Below are positions 12,127 through 24,638 of a stretch of 64,000 nt of DNA, one piece after another. The position numbers were made by a program, and so were the translations under genes. The first letter of the stretch is position 1. Every line of letters starts with the position of its first letter. The notes below the pieces were generated by a model, which was not told the DNA's origin, ran no database searches, and saw nothing but the letters and a program-made list of their open reading frames with translations. The DNA is from Daucus carota subsp. sativus (taxonomy: Eukaryota; Streptophyta; Magnoliopsida; Apiales; Apiaceae): positions 2,074,501 through 2,138,500 of the forward strand of contig NC_030387.2 of the NCBI RefSeq assembly GCF_001625215.2. The letters run 5' to 3'.

Positions 12127-14183
12127 ATGGCTGGAGACCTTAGAGTGAAAGAACAGTTTGTTTTCGATTCAAGAAACAGGTCTTTAGACGAAAACTATTC
12201 GTGTTATGATAGTTGGATTGATGGTATGAGTGTTTCATCATCAGTGTTTGAGGTTCAGAATCCTGACCGGTCTCCACAGATAGTTCCATTAGGCCCTTTC
12301 TCAAAAACAGCACCTTCTAAATGGGATGATGCTGAGAAGTGGATTGCTAGTCCTACATCTAACCGGCCCAAGAATGGGCAGCCTCGGGAGCATTGTGGAG
12401 TTGGATCACACAGAAACAGTACTTTTGGCTATGGGAGCAGGCAGACTTCGACAAAGATTGTTGCAGGAGTGCCAATGGAGACGATGGCTGTTTCTGAAGA
12501 GCCCGACACAAAGTGGATGAACTCTAGCCACACAAGCAAGAAGATTGGAGCTCAGAAGCTTTTCGGTAGGGGAAGTGATGCAAATCTAGTTCCTGATTCC
12601 TGTAACAAGTCAGTAATTATGGTTGATAGTTTTTCAGACAAAAGAGCATGTAAGACTTCATTCATACTGGTTCATAGTTTTCTTCGGATTCCAGCTTGCT
12701 AAATTGCATTTTGTTACTTGTCACAATTTTGATTAGCTGATTTTTGGTATTGTTACTGAGTTTCTCTAAATTTGTGATTTTGTGGCAGGCAATTTTAGTC
12801 AATGTGATTCACCACTGTCCATCCACTGTGCAAGTTCCGTTACTTCACCTCTTACGACAGCTAGATCAGTATCTATGAGAGATATGGGCACAGAAATGAG
12901 TCCTATCAGTAGCAGAGAACCTTCCAGGACCGGAACTCCAAGAAGAGGTGCATTAACGTTATCTCAAGTAATTTCAGCACGCAACAAGTTGGATCTGAAC
13001 AGAACAGAGTTATCTGAGAAGGAGGTACAGATGAAAACTAGAAGGGAGATAATGCTTCTTGGCACTCAACTAGGAAAGATCAATATCGCTGCCTGGGCTA
13101 GCAAAGAAGAAGAGGACAAGGATGCATCAACTTTGCTGAAAAATGAAGAATCGGAAAAACCAGCACTAAGTGCAATTGAGAAACGTGCAAAAGCTTGGGA
13201 GGAGGAAGAGAAAGCCAAGTATATGTCAAGGTAATTTGGCCACAACCCTTCATTTCATTTATGCCTATGCAGTATACTGGTCTCTGTTACTTTCAGGTTT
13301 ATATATTTAAGACCGCAGGATGACTCTGGATTCCTATATCTGAATCCCACTTAGTGTTCTTTTTATGTTTATGTATCAACCGACTGTGGTTCCAAGAAAA
13401 CGCATCATCAAAGCTTGACAGTAAGAAGCTGAAGTACTTTTGGTGTCTGATCAATCTAGTTAATAAGCTTAACTTGCAATGGATACTACCAATGACTATA
13501 ATTGGTTCCCACATCATTGTAGTGAAAATAACATACTGATATTTACTCTATTTTTCAGATTAAAACGTTCAGAAATCAAGATACAGGCATGGGAAAATCT
13601 TGAAAAGGCGAAGGCTGAAGCAGACATGAGAAAAACTGAGGTGAGGTTAATGCTTGTTACCCCTACTTGACTCGAGTGTTTAGCTTTGTCTGTGACAGCT
13701 TCTCTTTCTTTCTTTTATGGTTTATACGTGCACTTCTGCAGTTGGTCCTTGGTGTTCTTATGTGCTCAGTCATTTATTTGCATACATTATCACAACATAT
13801 TGCAATAACAAAAAAATCAGAACAGTAATCCATAAACATGCATACTTGGTTTCTTATGTGCTCAATCATTTATTTGCATACATTATCACAACATATTGTA
13901 ATAACAAAAAAAATCAGAACAGTAATCCATAAACATGCATATGAAACAGACATGACTGATTCATCCTTGTCTTTACCTTAAGGTCGAGGTGGAGAGGATG
14001 AGAAGCCGAGCACACAAAGAGCTCAAGGGCAAGCTAGCAGCTGCCAGGGACAAAGCTGAAAAGAAGCTGGCAGCCGCAGAATCCAAAACGAGCCGCCAAA
14101 TTTCCAGAACAGCTAGGAAAGCAGAGTCCTTCCGCAGAACTGGTCATACACCATCCCCTTTTTTCTGCATTCGTTGGCTTTGA
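12127..14183 (+). CDS. Remorin family protein, long N-terminal region
   Basis: Remorins are plant-specific proteins that attach to the inner face of the plasma membrane in nanodomains and take part in signalling and pathogen or symbiont responses. Four exons, 12127-12649, 12789-13230, 13559-13640 and 13983-14183, join in frame to 415 aa. The first about 290 residues are polar and disordered-looking with several SRSP/RTGTPRR-type stretches. The C-terminal about 120 residues are the conserved remorin coiled coil: KAWEEEEKAKYMSR, QAWENLEKAKAEADMRK, then HKELKGKLAAARDKAEKKLAAAE. The protein ends with CIRWL, a short tail with one cysteine that could be acylated, as in other remorins. The length and long variable N-terminus fit the large group of remorins like Arabidopsis At2g02170 rather than the 200-aa group 1 type. 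It is divergent in strand from both neighbours. Confidence 0.92.
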
Positions 14184-14765
14184 AAGCCAGCATTGCATTC
14201 TGGCAAAAGTCTAGTAGTTTGAAGAACAATTTATAATAAATGTCATCTAAATTATTAAGAACAGGAGCTACTTAGTTATAGCAACTTTTAACATGTAAAA
14301 ATTGTAAATTTGCTGAGGATCTGGCTCTCATCAATTTGTATCAGCAAATTCAAACACAAAAACAATGCAATTATCTACTTAAAGCATGCAACCTGAACTG
14401 AGAACAAGAGGGAGCTCATTTTGTGAGAGAACTAAGAAATGTTATGCCTAATAACATGAAGCAATCAAAACAATAGAAGTAGTAGTACCAAATCGTTTCT
14501 TATTGAAACTCTTTAAAATATAAAATTGCGGCAGGCACAATTGACCAACTCAAATGAAAAAAGGCTGCAAGCCTCAAATCTTCCCATGCAATCAAAACTT
14601 GAATGCATGGGTAAGTATTCTATTAGTACATGAATAACAGACATTAATTTACTTCTAGGCACAGAATGATTCTGTTGCAGATCCAAACAACCGACACCAA
14701 TACTCAGGTTGCACTCCATTAATAGGCAAGAGACGGAGTAATCTTATTTATCAGTCTCCCCTCGT
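14184..14765. other. Convergent 3' ends between remorin and CCCH gene
   Basis: This is about 580 bp between the stop of the plus-strand remorin and the stop of the minus-strand CCCH gene. It should hold both 3' UTRs. I see no other feature. Confidence 0.5.
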
Positions 14766-17757
14766 TCATGAATAACTAACTCCCATCTTCTTTGCAAAGT
14801 CATCTGCATCTTCTTCTTCTTCATAATATTCATCCCCAGGATCCAAGTTCTCACCTTCCTCCAAATTGTAATCTTCGCCATCAGCCTGCTCGTAGTCAGA
14901 GTAACCTTCTGCCTGTTCATATGCTTCAGGGTCATGATTCTCCATCTCTTCATCACCAATCAAACCTTCTTCAGGCTCCGACTGTAAAGATGACTGATCA
15001 CCAGTTGATTTCATCTTTTCACCTGCTTCATTGATGTCGGCCACTGCATGTTTAGGTTCCTCATTCCTTTCAACAAGACTAGTCTCCCGCACAGGTAAGG
15101 AGGAAAGTACATCCTCAGGCTTTTTAGTGTCCTTGGGAATCATCACACTTTCATTAGCTTCCTTGCGATAATTATCATTATTATTCCTTGAAGTACTGCC
15201 ATTTTCATAATCAGCTGATGTAACACCTCTCTTTCTCTTCAAAATTTCACTTAGCGGCTTGGGCCCTTCAAATGAGATATCACCCTCACCCTGTTGAGGA
15301 GCTCCATCTAGTTTTGGATATTTTCTTTTCCCAAGTAATTGACGATCATTTACATGCTGCTCGCTCTCGCTCTTCCCAACCTTCAGCTCTGACAGCCTTT
15401 TAGGACCTGTGAATGGAGCACCACTCTCATTTATATTGTTTTTAGACTCAAGTCTCATGCTTGGATTTCTGATACTTCGGTCTTCGTTATTAAAATCCTC
15501 TTGCACTCTTCCTTGCATTCTCTCTTTAAGCCTTCCATGTAGTCTTTCTGGTGACATTCTGCCCCTGTACCTGCCTCTATCAGATTCCCTTTCTGACCAG
15601 GAACCAGTTCTATTATTAGGAGATGTTGATCTCCCCGGAATCTTAATCCTTCCACGCAGCCGACTGCTAATCACACTTTCACGTGCACGCATATGGTCCC
15701 TTTGAGGAGGCCGGTAAATACGATCATCAAAACGGTTTTCACGGGAACGAGAATGACTGACAACGGATCTTGAATTATCACCCCGCTTTTGCTTCAATAA
15801 ATGATGACGTAGGTCTGATTCATCAGTGCGATCTGCGCTGTCAGCTATAAGGTGTCGTCTTCTTTCTAAATGAGCTGATCCTGCTAACATCCTGTCTGAT
15901 GACACTCTGTGCTCCTTCCGGCCATAATGGTCATAAGAGTCATAACCACGCGGGTCATTATACATATCTCTGTCACCATCAGCCATTGAACGGTAATCAG
16001 ACGTGCGTTCAATTTCATAATCATTAAGAGGGTTCAAAATTCTCTCATTACGACCTCTTACTCCCCCAAATTGATCTTCATCATGATAATAGTCAGATTC
16101 TCCAAGTTCACCATCTACAAGTACATCAAATCCAGGCGAATGATCTCTTGAAAACTCATCAGCATCTTTACTATTCAAAATACTCTGGTTTTCTACTAAA
16201 TCAACCTGTTGACTATGATTTGACCTGGCTGACTTCCCAGTAGCGGCAGAATGAACATTTGCTGGTTTGTACCTAGGAAGCTCATCATCCAGGCCTGCAT
16301 ACACTGTGAGGGTTTTGTTTGCTGTGATTCCATTTCTCAACGGAGCCATTTGAGTTTCAGTTACTGACTTTACTTGAACAGGTACTTCAACAGGCTTTCC
16401 GATGTTATTTTGTGAATTCTTCTGTTGTGTAGATTTCTGAAGTCCACCAAAAGTCTTCTTGTATGATTGAAATTCAGTAACAGGGGTAGCTACTGCCAAC
16501 TGAGCAACTTTATCATTGGAAGAGAATGGTGCATGCATGAAGGGGCACATGTCACCTTTTAAACAGTAACCCTGTTGGAAAAAAATGCAAGGGACTGCTT
16601 GTTTCCCAGGAACATGAAGGGCTTGTGCAGACGGTGTTGGTACACCCTGCGTCAAAGGGAAAAATTGTCCCACAGGAGGAGCCACCTGAGTTCCCAGTAA
16701 TCCATCGAGAGGCTGAAACGAGAGCAATATCAATTATAAATAACTTAAATAATCTGATAATTGACATGCAAATACAGTGAAAGCACAAAACTTACAGGGT
16801 GACGGAAGGCGCACTTTGGATTTGTGCAATTATTGTTCAGCCAGTAATAACAGTCCCTGGGATTAAGCCGTGCAGCTTCACTATGGCGGTACTCACATTC
16901 ACTTCCCTGATGACAAGAAAAGTGGAAAATGTGAGATTTGATGCAATTTTCATTAAATAGCAAACGTTAAACGTGGCAAGCACTTTAAACTTTAACTTCA
17001 GTTAGATAAATTTGTGACGACTAATGAGAACCAATTCCTACACAGGAAAGTTCCTATGTGCAAGCTTTGACCCTGACCTAAGAATTACAACAAACAATAA
17101 CAGAATGCGAACAAATGCAACATGACGCATCTCCAAAGCATTCTCTGCACTACAAGATAATATACAGTAAAAGTATATCTTCCGTCATCTCTCAAGTCCT
17201 TCCAACGCACCATGTCAATAGTACGTATGTACAAGGAAATATAATTTGCACAACTTTCCTTGCTAAACCAGGCAAATTTAACAATCTAGAAACACTAAAG
17301 GCTTGATCTCTAAATTAAAATCCAGAGCATCTCGTACTCATACAAAATATAACTTGATCTGAAAGAATCAATTTACCACTACAAATTCATACATAAACAA
17401 ACAAGCTAATAGACAGTTATATACGAAAATTACAAATAGCCCCCAATTCAAGATCTAACAGTTAATTAGCTATCTAACCCTAGATCCCAAATCAATATGA
17501 AATTTTAAATCAATAACAAACAATATAAGACCATCAGCTTGGCAGACACAATCAAACACACACACACACACAGAGGGAGGGAGGGGGAGAGAGAGAGAGA
17601 GAGATTGAATCTTTACCTTCTTACAAGTCAAGGGAGAAGCAAGAAAATAGACACAATCAGTATTTCTCCTCAGGGCTTCATCTTCAGCTGAAGTTCTTGA
17701 AATTTCAGGCTGAGATTCTTGATTCTTCTCCAATTTCTCGTGACCAACATCCAACAT
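14766..17757 (-). CDS. Zinc finger CCCH domain protein (C3H17-like)
   Basis: This is a 732-aa protein in three exons: 17757-17617, 16906-16796 and 16712-14766. It has three CCCH fingers near the N-terminus: one at about residues 35-55 spanning the first intron (C-x9-C-x5-C-x3-H), CYYWLNNNCTNPKCAFRH at about 66-83 (C-x7-C-x4-C-x3-H), and CIFFQQGYCLKGDMCPFMH about 35 residues further on (C-x7-C-x5-C-x3-H). Such fingers bind RNA. A long Arg/Ser/Asp-rich middle region follows, then a strongly acidic tail rich in E, D, Y and G, ending GVSYS. The layout matches Arabidopsis zinc finger CCCH protein 17, probably a nuclear RNA-associated or regulatory protein. The start at 17757 is the first ATG in the conserved frame; an in-frame ATG at 17775 would add six residues. 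Confidence 0.9.
17551..17604. repeat. CA and GA microsatellites in CCCH intron 1
   Basis: A (CA)n run is followed by GAGGGAGGG and a (GA)n run. It lies just inside intron 1, within about 15 bases of the donor site of exon 1, and is likely to vary in length between individuals. Confidence 0.85.
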
Positions 17758-18377
17758 GGTGAACCCCCAATTCAAGAATCAAACAAACACTAATCTTGAA
17801 ATCAATCTAGAGATTCAATTATTCAAGATCTTAAAAAAAAACAGGGCCTGTCAATAATGAGGGAGAATAAAAATCCAATCTTTAACTATATACCCAAGCA
17901 ATTGGATCAATTGGAAGTGATAAATGAAAAAGGGTAAATTGTGGGTTTTGTGGAGTGAATTTGAGGGGGCAAAGAGATCGATATGTGATGATGATGTTGG
18001 TTTTTATTTGGGTTGAGAAAAGAGGATTTGATTTTGGCCAACTAAAATTATCACCGCAGGGTTACGAATTATTTGTAATCAGGTTAACTCTGCAATTTTG
18101 TAAATCGAACTTTGTAACCCCAGACATTGGCTCATTAGCAAATCAGATCTCATAATTTGAAACGTGATAGTTTGTACACTTAAGTTTTAATTAGCTTCCG
18201 GTTGGTAACCTTGGCCCACACATCCGTTAAAAACTGTCGTTAATTTTAAGTGTTTCACTGGTGACAGCGTGCATATTAGTTTCCAACAGCTACTTTACCA
18301 TGTGACCCCTCAAAGTTTATGTATTATATTTTGAAATTATTTCCGATCACACGCAACGATGTAAAAAAATTTAAAAT
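17758..18377. other. Upstream region of the CCCH gene
   Basis: This holds the probable leader and promoter of the minus-strand CCCH gene. I see no coding region and no clear promoter box. Confidence 0.35.
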
Positions 18378-18569
18378 AATTTTTCTATGGTGTGCTCATG
18401 GGCACATGCTAAACGCGGAAATTTTTGTGTTTAGATCATTTTGATTGACTTCTACTTCTTAATAATGGTGAACCCCCATGCATATACACCAACCACACCA
18501 ATCAAAATGATCCAAATGCAAAAATTTCTGCTCTTAGCATGTGCTCATGGGCACATACTAGACAAACCG
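18378..18569. mobile_element. Mutator-type MITE, second copy of the palindromic family
   Basis: The ends read TTTTTCTATGGTGTGCTCATGG and the complement of TAGTATGTGCCCATGAGCAC. The internal order of motifs is the same as at 1819-2012, with point changes. The flanking duplication is no longer clear, so the copy is older or rearranged. Confidence 0.7.
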
Positions 18570-18875
18570 CTTTTACAATATTTAATGTATAAAGTGGATG
18601 TAGTATGAGTTAAGTGGTGAGACCGATTAATATTTAATGTATAAAGTACCACTTTTGTATTCTTAAAAACAACGTGTAATAATAATATTGTTATAAGGAA
18701 TTTTTTTCATGGTACACATTTGGAATTAACTTTTCCCGCGATGGTACCATCACATTTTTTAATTCTATTTCTATTAACCCTGTACCATATAATCCACTCA
18801 TTTATGTAAAACTTAATTGAATTGATTTCAGATTTTAAAATAAATTATATATTTGAGATCTTTATTAAAAAAATA

Positions 18876-19125
18876 CTCCCTCCGTCCCCTCCAATTCTTA
18901 TCATTTAGAATGGAGTGTTCGGCACGCATTTTAAGGCTAATATAAAATATAGTTCCATAACGTATTTTTAAATTTTTTTTTTCTGAATAAAAATCTAATG
19001 TTTAAACTTTTATACAAAAAAAGAAATTTATAAATATAAGTTATATAACTATATTTTATATGAGTCTTAAAATGCGTGCCGAACACTCAATTCTAAACGA
19101 TAAGAATTGGAGGGGACGGAGGGAG
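18876..19125. mobile_element. Stowaway-type MITE, near-perfect hairpin
   Basis: The element has terminal repeats CTCCCTCCGTCCCCTCCAAT and their complement, flanked by TA at 18874-18875 and 19126-19127. The arms stay complementary well inward through the GTTCGGCACGCATTTTAAG block. At 250 bp it can fold into one long hairpin. Confidence 0.88.
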
Positions 19126-19127
19126 TA

Positions 19128-19609
19128 TAAAATATAGACCGTTGAATCAAATAAATCGGAGTTAAATTGCGCGAGATATATTTAAAGTTCATAATGGAAC
19201 TTTGATCATTTATATCTTACTTAGTTTGACTCCGATTTATATGATTTAAATATTCAATTTATTTTAAAATCTAAAATTAATTCTATTAAACTTTAGATAA
19301 CATGAGGGTATTATATGCGGGAAACCATAAATACAGGGTTACTAGAGATAGAAGTAAAAAATATGATCATACCATCGAGAAAAACCAATTCCACGAGTGT
19401 ACCATAAAGAATATCCCGTATTATAGTAATATAGAATTATTTATTCTTGATTAATTATTGTTATAAGAGTCGAATTAAATCCGAATCCAAACTGAAATTT
19501 GAAAAAACCTCACAGATCGAATTTGGATATTCATTTTCAATACCCAGATCCAAATCCGAACTGAACCGAAATACAATCGATCAGATTTAAGAGGTCAGGA
19601 AGCAATACA
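19128..19609. other. AT-rich intergenic sequence, no gene seen
   Basis: I see no coding similarity or bounded repeat in this stretch. Confidence 0.4.
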
Positions 19610-21044
19610 TTACTTTTAATAAAATCGAAAAATAATTTTGAAATTTTTTGTGAAATCTTATTTTGTTTTGTCATAATCACTTTCACGTGGATGAATTGTA
19701 CTGAAGTAAAATACACGTAAAAACGAAGTTCTTTTATTCAAGAAGGTTTATCGTCTAATCGAAAGCATGCAAAGATGTCCCAGGACATTTAGATAATAAA
19801 ACATTCATGTCCGAAAATTGAACTAATGGATCTTAAAAAAATAACAAAATTGGTATCAGAACAATATTTATATCAAACTAAAATAATAATCATAAAAATA
19901 ATTAAATAGCTCCCATTATTAAAACTCTTTTTGAAAAAATAAAATAAACAATTTCGTAAAATAAAAAATGATATATTTAATAAATCTAACCAAATGGGAT
20001 TCCCTTTGGTCGGATACGGACTACGAATTTGATAATTAATATTATAAAAATATAAAATAAATATATGTAAATAATATTCAACATCTAATTACAAAAATAC
20101 TCACATTAAAAATAAATATATTAAAATAGTTGTTCATAAATAATAAATTTAAACTCAATAGTTATATTAATGAAAAATATTTGATATTTATATTTATATA
20201 TACAAAAATAATTTAAATTAGAGCCAACAAGCGGTAAGTGCAATTTAATAAATTGAATAATACTCTAAATAATTATCAATAAAAAATAATAATATTTAAT
20301 AGACATCAAATATGACACCAAAATAACTCTTAAAGCCACAATTATGCCAGCAATTATGACCCCCAAAAATGATAATCAGACTATTAAAAGTCACTAAACA
20401 AGTCATGAGGCTTGATCGCCAAGATATAGTACTTAATTATCTATCGATCTCCACTAATCATACATTCACGAATTTTATGTATATTAAAATTCATTTATCA
20501 ATAGTAAAAGAAAATTATATGATATCTATAAAAATATGAACATTATAAATTTGTTAGCAAATAGATAGCCATATATAATTAAAAAACATTGTCTTAAAAA
20601 TATTTATTTTATATATTATAATGTTTTTCTAAGACGTTGAATTTTATACTTTTACCCAAAAAAAAGGAAAATGAAAATTTATATTTCAGGATTGAGGAAA
20701 AGACCATAGTGAGATATTATTCAGCGAAAGGAGTATAATTTATTTATTTTATTAAATTGAGTCCGATGTTACAAATTATTGTTTAATCATTATAAAAAAA
20801 ATTTAAGTGATTTCTTACTTCACAATAGAGTAATATTTGAATTTCTTTTGAGTTTAAATACTATACTCATATTTTAATTCGATATTAAGAATACTAAAAT
20901 TGTCTTATATATGATCATGAGTTTTTCTCATGTAACAATTAATAGTTTCTTACACCCAAGAAAATATAAACAAACAAGATTGTAATAAAACCACTTGTTT
21001 ATATCAACCGTGTGGTTCAACTATTAAACAAAAATATAAAAAAA

Positions 21045-21563
21045 CTAGTAAAACTGAATTGGAATTTGTCCAGCAAGAGGATCAGCTATTGATGAAAAGG
21101 CTTGCTTGGAGATGGCAATAAACTTAACATCCGGGGCTACCCAATGATCCACAATCTTTACTTCAATACTTTTGCTACCAGCCTTGCATGGATATTGACC
21201 ACCAGCACACGAAATGGTCAAGATTTGACCACACTTGTATTTTCCTAGCTTCCATAAGTCTTCACTTATAGCTGCCACCCATTGTCCCTGATTTACTTTG
21301 CCAAAACATGCTGTAGCTGCAAACAATATAGCCAACAACAAAATGATACGTATATGTTATGTTTCACGACAACAATTTTGAATACTGATACATACATATA
21401 CATAGAAACCTGAATTAAGGACCTTTTATTAACTAGTAATAAAGAACTTACGGACTACTGGTTTGTACCACATTGCTTTTCCGGTATCTGCGGAACTTTC
21501 GGAAATGAAACAGCTGAGAACAACTGTGAAGATGAGGAATGAAACGATTTTATCGAAACTCAT
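21045..21563 (-). CDS. EG45-like domain protein (plant natriuretic peptide-like), secreted
   Basis: This is a 127-aa protein in two exons (21563-21452 and 21316-21045) with an in-frame GT..AG intron. The first about 25 residues form a signal peptide (hydrophobic FLIFTVVLSCFIS). The mature part reads ADTGKAMWYKP, TACFGKVNQGQWVAAIS, KCGQ, ISC, then the EG45 core ending QAFSSIADPLAGQIPIQFY. It belongs to the expansin-domain-1-like family that includes plant natriuretic peptides and citrus blight-associated p12; those proteins act in the apoplast on water and ion balance or stress. It lacks the HFD catalytic-type motif and second domain of expansins. The usual cysteine-bearing YCxxxC segment after VKIVD is replaced by HWVAPD, which is unusual. 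A TATA box lies about 70 bp upstream of the ATG. Confidence 0.85.
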
Positions 21564-21630
21564 ATTGATTGATTGTGAATTTTGTAAAATGTCTCAAGTT
21601 TGATATGATAAATTGATAACCAAGTTGCGG

Positions 21631-21640
21631 TTTATATAGG
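21631..21640 (-). promoter_or_regulatory. TATA box of the EG45-like gene
   Basis: CCTATATAAA on the minus strand lies 68 bases upstream of the ATG, a normal plant spacing. The same box is kept in the duplicated unit near 24705-24714. Confidence 0.65.
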
Positions 21641-23845
21641 CTGTCATTGGCTCCTCGATCGTGATAATCACTAAGAATGATGTGGAATAAGAATAATAAA
21701 TCCGAGATATCTTTTTAATTGTTATATATATATTTGCATTTCAGTTATGGAAATGGGACCATATATACTAATATTTTATTATTATAAAAAGTATCAGATC
21801 TGTCAAAAGGGTATATGTGGTATTGGTATTCACAATATATCCCTAAAATCTGAACATTTGATGCATTTTAGAATTATTATTGGTTTAAAAATGTGAAACG
21901 TTTATTTTTAGTTAATATTACAAAAGAATCTTAAATTATTGTTATGTAGTAGGAAACATATTGAATCTCCAATTACATGCGACTATTTAGATGTTACAGA
22001 TATTTGTCACATGCTTGTAACTCAAAAAAAAATCTCTCAAAAGAATCTGAAACTATTGTTATGTAGTAGGAACCATATCGAATCTCCAACTACATGCGAC
22101 TAGAAGTTACAGATATTTGTAACTCACAAAATCTCTCAAAATATACTATTTTAAAAAATTCAAAAGAACAATTTTGAACAATTTTAGTAATTCTTGTTTG
22201 AATACTGTTGAAATTATAAAATTCAAATTAAAGATGTCCGTTAATTTATATTTAAAAAAAGCTATAATAGAAAGAAAGTCTGTATGAGCTATTACATGAT
22301 GTATATGACGTATTTTGATTCAGTATTGTTTAAAAATAATAAGAAAATAATTTTATAAACTTGAAAAATAATTTAGAAGATTTTTATGAAATCTTGGTAG
22401 AATACTCTTGAAATTTTAAATTAATATATGATATATGTATTAAATTTATCAAAAACACTATCATAGAATAAAGGAAAACAATAATTTTTTTAATGAAATC
22501 GAAAAATAATTTTAATTTTTTTTGTGAAATCTTAGTTTGTTTTGTCATAGTCACTTTCACGTGGATGAATTGTATACAATACACGTAAAAACGAAGTTTT
22601 TTATTCAAGAAGTTTATCGTCTAATCGAAGTGCATGCAAAGATGTCCCAGGACAATAAGATAATAAAATATTCATGTCTCAAAATTGAACCAATGGATCC
22701 TAAAAAAATAACAAAATTGGTGTCGGAATAATATTTATATCAAACTAAAATAATAATCGTAAAAATAATTAAATAGCTCCCATTATTAAAACTCTTTTGG
22801 ATAAAATAAAATAAATTATTTAGTAAAATTAAAATTGATATATTTAATAAATCTAACCAAGGGGGATTCCCTTTGGTTAGATACGGACTACGAATTTGAT
22901 AAATAATATTATAAGATTTATAAAATAAATATATGTAAGTAATATTCAACCTCTAAATTACAAAAATACTCACATTAAAAATAAATATATTAAAACAATA
23001 TTTCATAAATAATAAATTTAAACTCAATAGTTATATTAATGAAAAATATATGATATTTATATTTATATATTCAAAAATAATTTAAATTAGAGCCAACAAG
23101 CGGTAAGTGCAATTTAATACATTGAATAATACTCTAAATAATTGTCAATAAAAAAAATAATAATATTTAATAGACATCAAATATGACACCAAAAAAACTC
23201 TTAAAGCCACAATTATGCCAGCAATTATGACCCCCAAAAATGATAATTAAACTATTAAAAATCACTAAACAAGTCATGAGGCTTGATCGCCAAGACATAA
23301 TACTTAATTATCTATCGATCTCCACTAATCATACATTCACAAATTTTATGTATATTAAAATTCATTTATCAATAGTAAAAGAAAATTATATGATATCTAT
23401 TTATTTTATATATTATAATGTGTTTCTAAGTGGTTGAATTTTATACATTTACCCAAAAAAAAAAAGAAAAATGAAAATTTATATTTCAGGATTGAGGAAA
23501 AGACCAATAGTGAGATATTATTTAGCGAAAGGAGTATAATTTATTTATTTTATTATATTGAGTCGGATGTTATAAATTACTATTTAATCATTATAAAAAA
23601 ATTTTAAGTGTTTTCTTACTTCACAATAGAGTAATATTTGAATTTCTTTTGAATTTAAATACTATACTCATATTTTAATTCGATATTAAGAATATTAAAA
23701 TTGTCTTATACATGACCATGAGTTTTTCTCATGTAACAATTAATAGTTTCTTACACCCAAGAAAATATAAACAAACAAGATTGTAATAAAACCACTTGTT
23801 TATATCAACCGTGTGGTTCAACTATTAAACAAAAATATAAAAAAA

Positions 23846-24638
23846 CTAGTAAAACTGAATTGGAATTTGTCCGGCAAGAGGATCAGCTATTGATGAAAAG
23901 GCTTGCTTGGAGATGGCAATAAACTTAACATCCGGGCTACCCAATGATCCACAATCTTTACTTCAATACTTTTGCTTCGAGCCTTGCATGGATATTGACC
24001 ACCCGCACACGAAATGGTCAAGATTTGACCACACTTGTATTTTCCTAGCTTCCATAAGTCTTCACTTATAGCTGCCACCCATTGTCCCTGATTTACTTTG
24101 CCAAAACATGCGGTAGTTGCAAACAATATAGCCAACAACAAAATAATACGTATATTTTATGTTTCACGACAACAATTTTGAATACCGATACATACAAAAC
24201 CTGAATTAAGGACCTTTTATTAACTACTCCCTCCATCCCACCAGATTCTTTATAGTTTCCTTATTTGGCCGTCCCACCCATTTTTTTACATTACAAAACT
24301 TTCCTAAAATAGTTAATGGGTCCCACCACTTTCCCACTTTTTCTACCTTTTCACACTACTTTTACTCCACTATCTCTCTTTTATATATTAAAAATCAGTG
24401 GGTCCCACCACTTCACCCACTTTTTTTTTATTTTTTCCACTACTTTATACATATTTCTTAACCTCCGTGCCCAAACCCAATGTAAACAATTGGGTGGGAC
24501 GGAGGGAGTAGTAATAAAGAACTTACGGACTACTGGTTTGTACCACATTGCTTTTCCGGTATCTGCGGAACTTTCGGAAATGAAACAGCTGAGAACAACT
24601 GTGAAGATGAGGAATGAAACGATTTTATCGAAACTCAT
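23846..24638 (-). pseudogene. EG45-like gene, second copy, disabled
   Basis: Exon 1 (24638-24527) is intact and encodes the same signal peptide as the first copy. The intron carries a Stowaway MITE (24227-24508). The 3' splice acceptor equivalent to 21317-21318 reads AA instead of AG (GCAA in place of GCAG on the coding strand). In exon 2 a GGGG run is shortened to GGG near 23936, which shifts the frame after HWVA and gives a stop at 23887. There is also a Gly-to-Arg change (AGSKS to ARSKS). The former stop would lie at 23846-23848. With acceptor and frame both broken, a normal protein is unlikely. Confidence 0.85.
24227..24508. mobile_element. Stowaway-type MITE in the intron of the duplicated EG45 gene
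   Basis: CTCCCTCCATCCCACC begins the element and its near-complement GGTGGGACGGAGGGAG ends it. TA lies on each side (24225-24226 and 24509-24510). The sister intron at 21434-21438 has the uninterrupted site AACTAGTAATAAAG with a single TA, so both filled and empty sites are present in this window. Confidence 0.93.

Larger units (their letters stand above)
19610..22487. repeat. Tandem duplication, unit 1
   Basis: This is the first unit of a large direct tandem repeat of about 2.88 kb. It begins near AATAAAATCGAAAAATAA and includes the intact EG45-like gene and its flanks. The next unit starts at about 22488 with closely similar sequence throughout. Confidence 0.85.

Noticed and set aside
14792..15705. 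Several plus-strand open frames inside the CCCH gene
   Set aside because: They are antisense shadows of the long third exon.
18600..18870. A possible further MITE between the two elements
   Set aside because: No matching termini or target duplication could be found.
22384..23437. Small open frames in the second tandem unit
   Set aside because: They are AT-rich, not kept in the first unit, and show no known domain.
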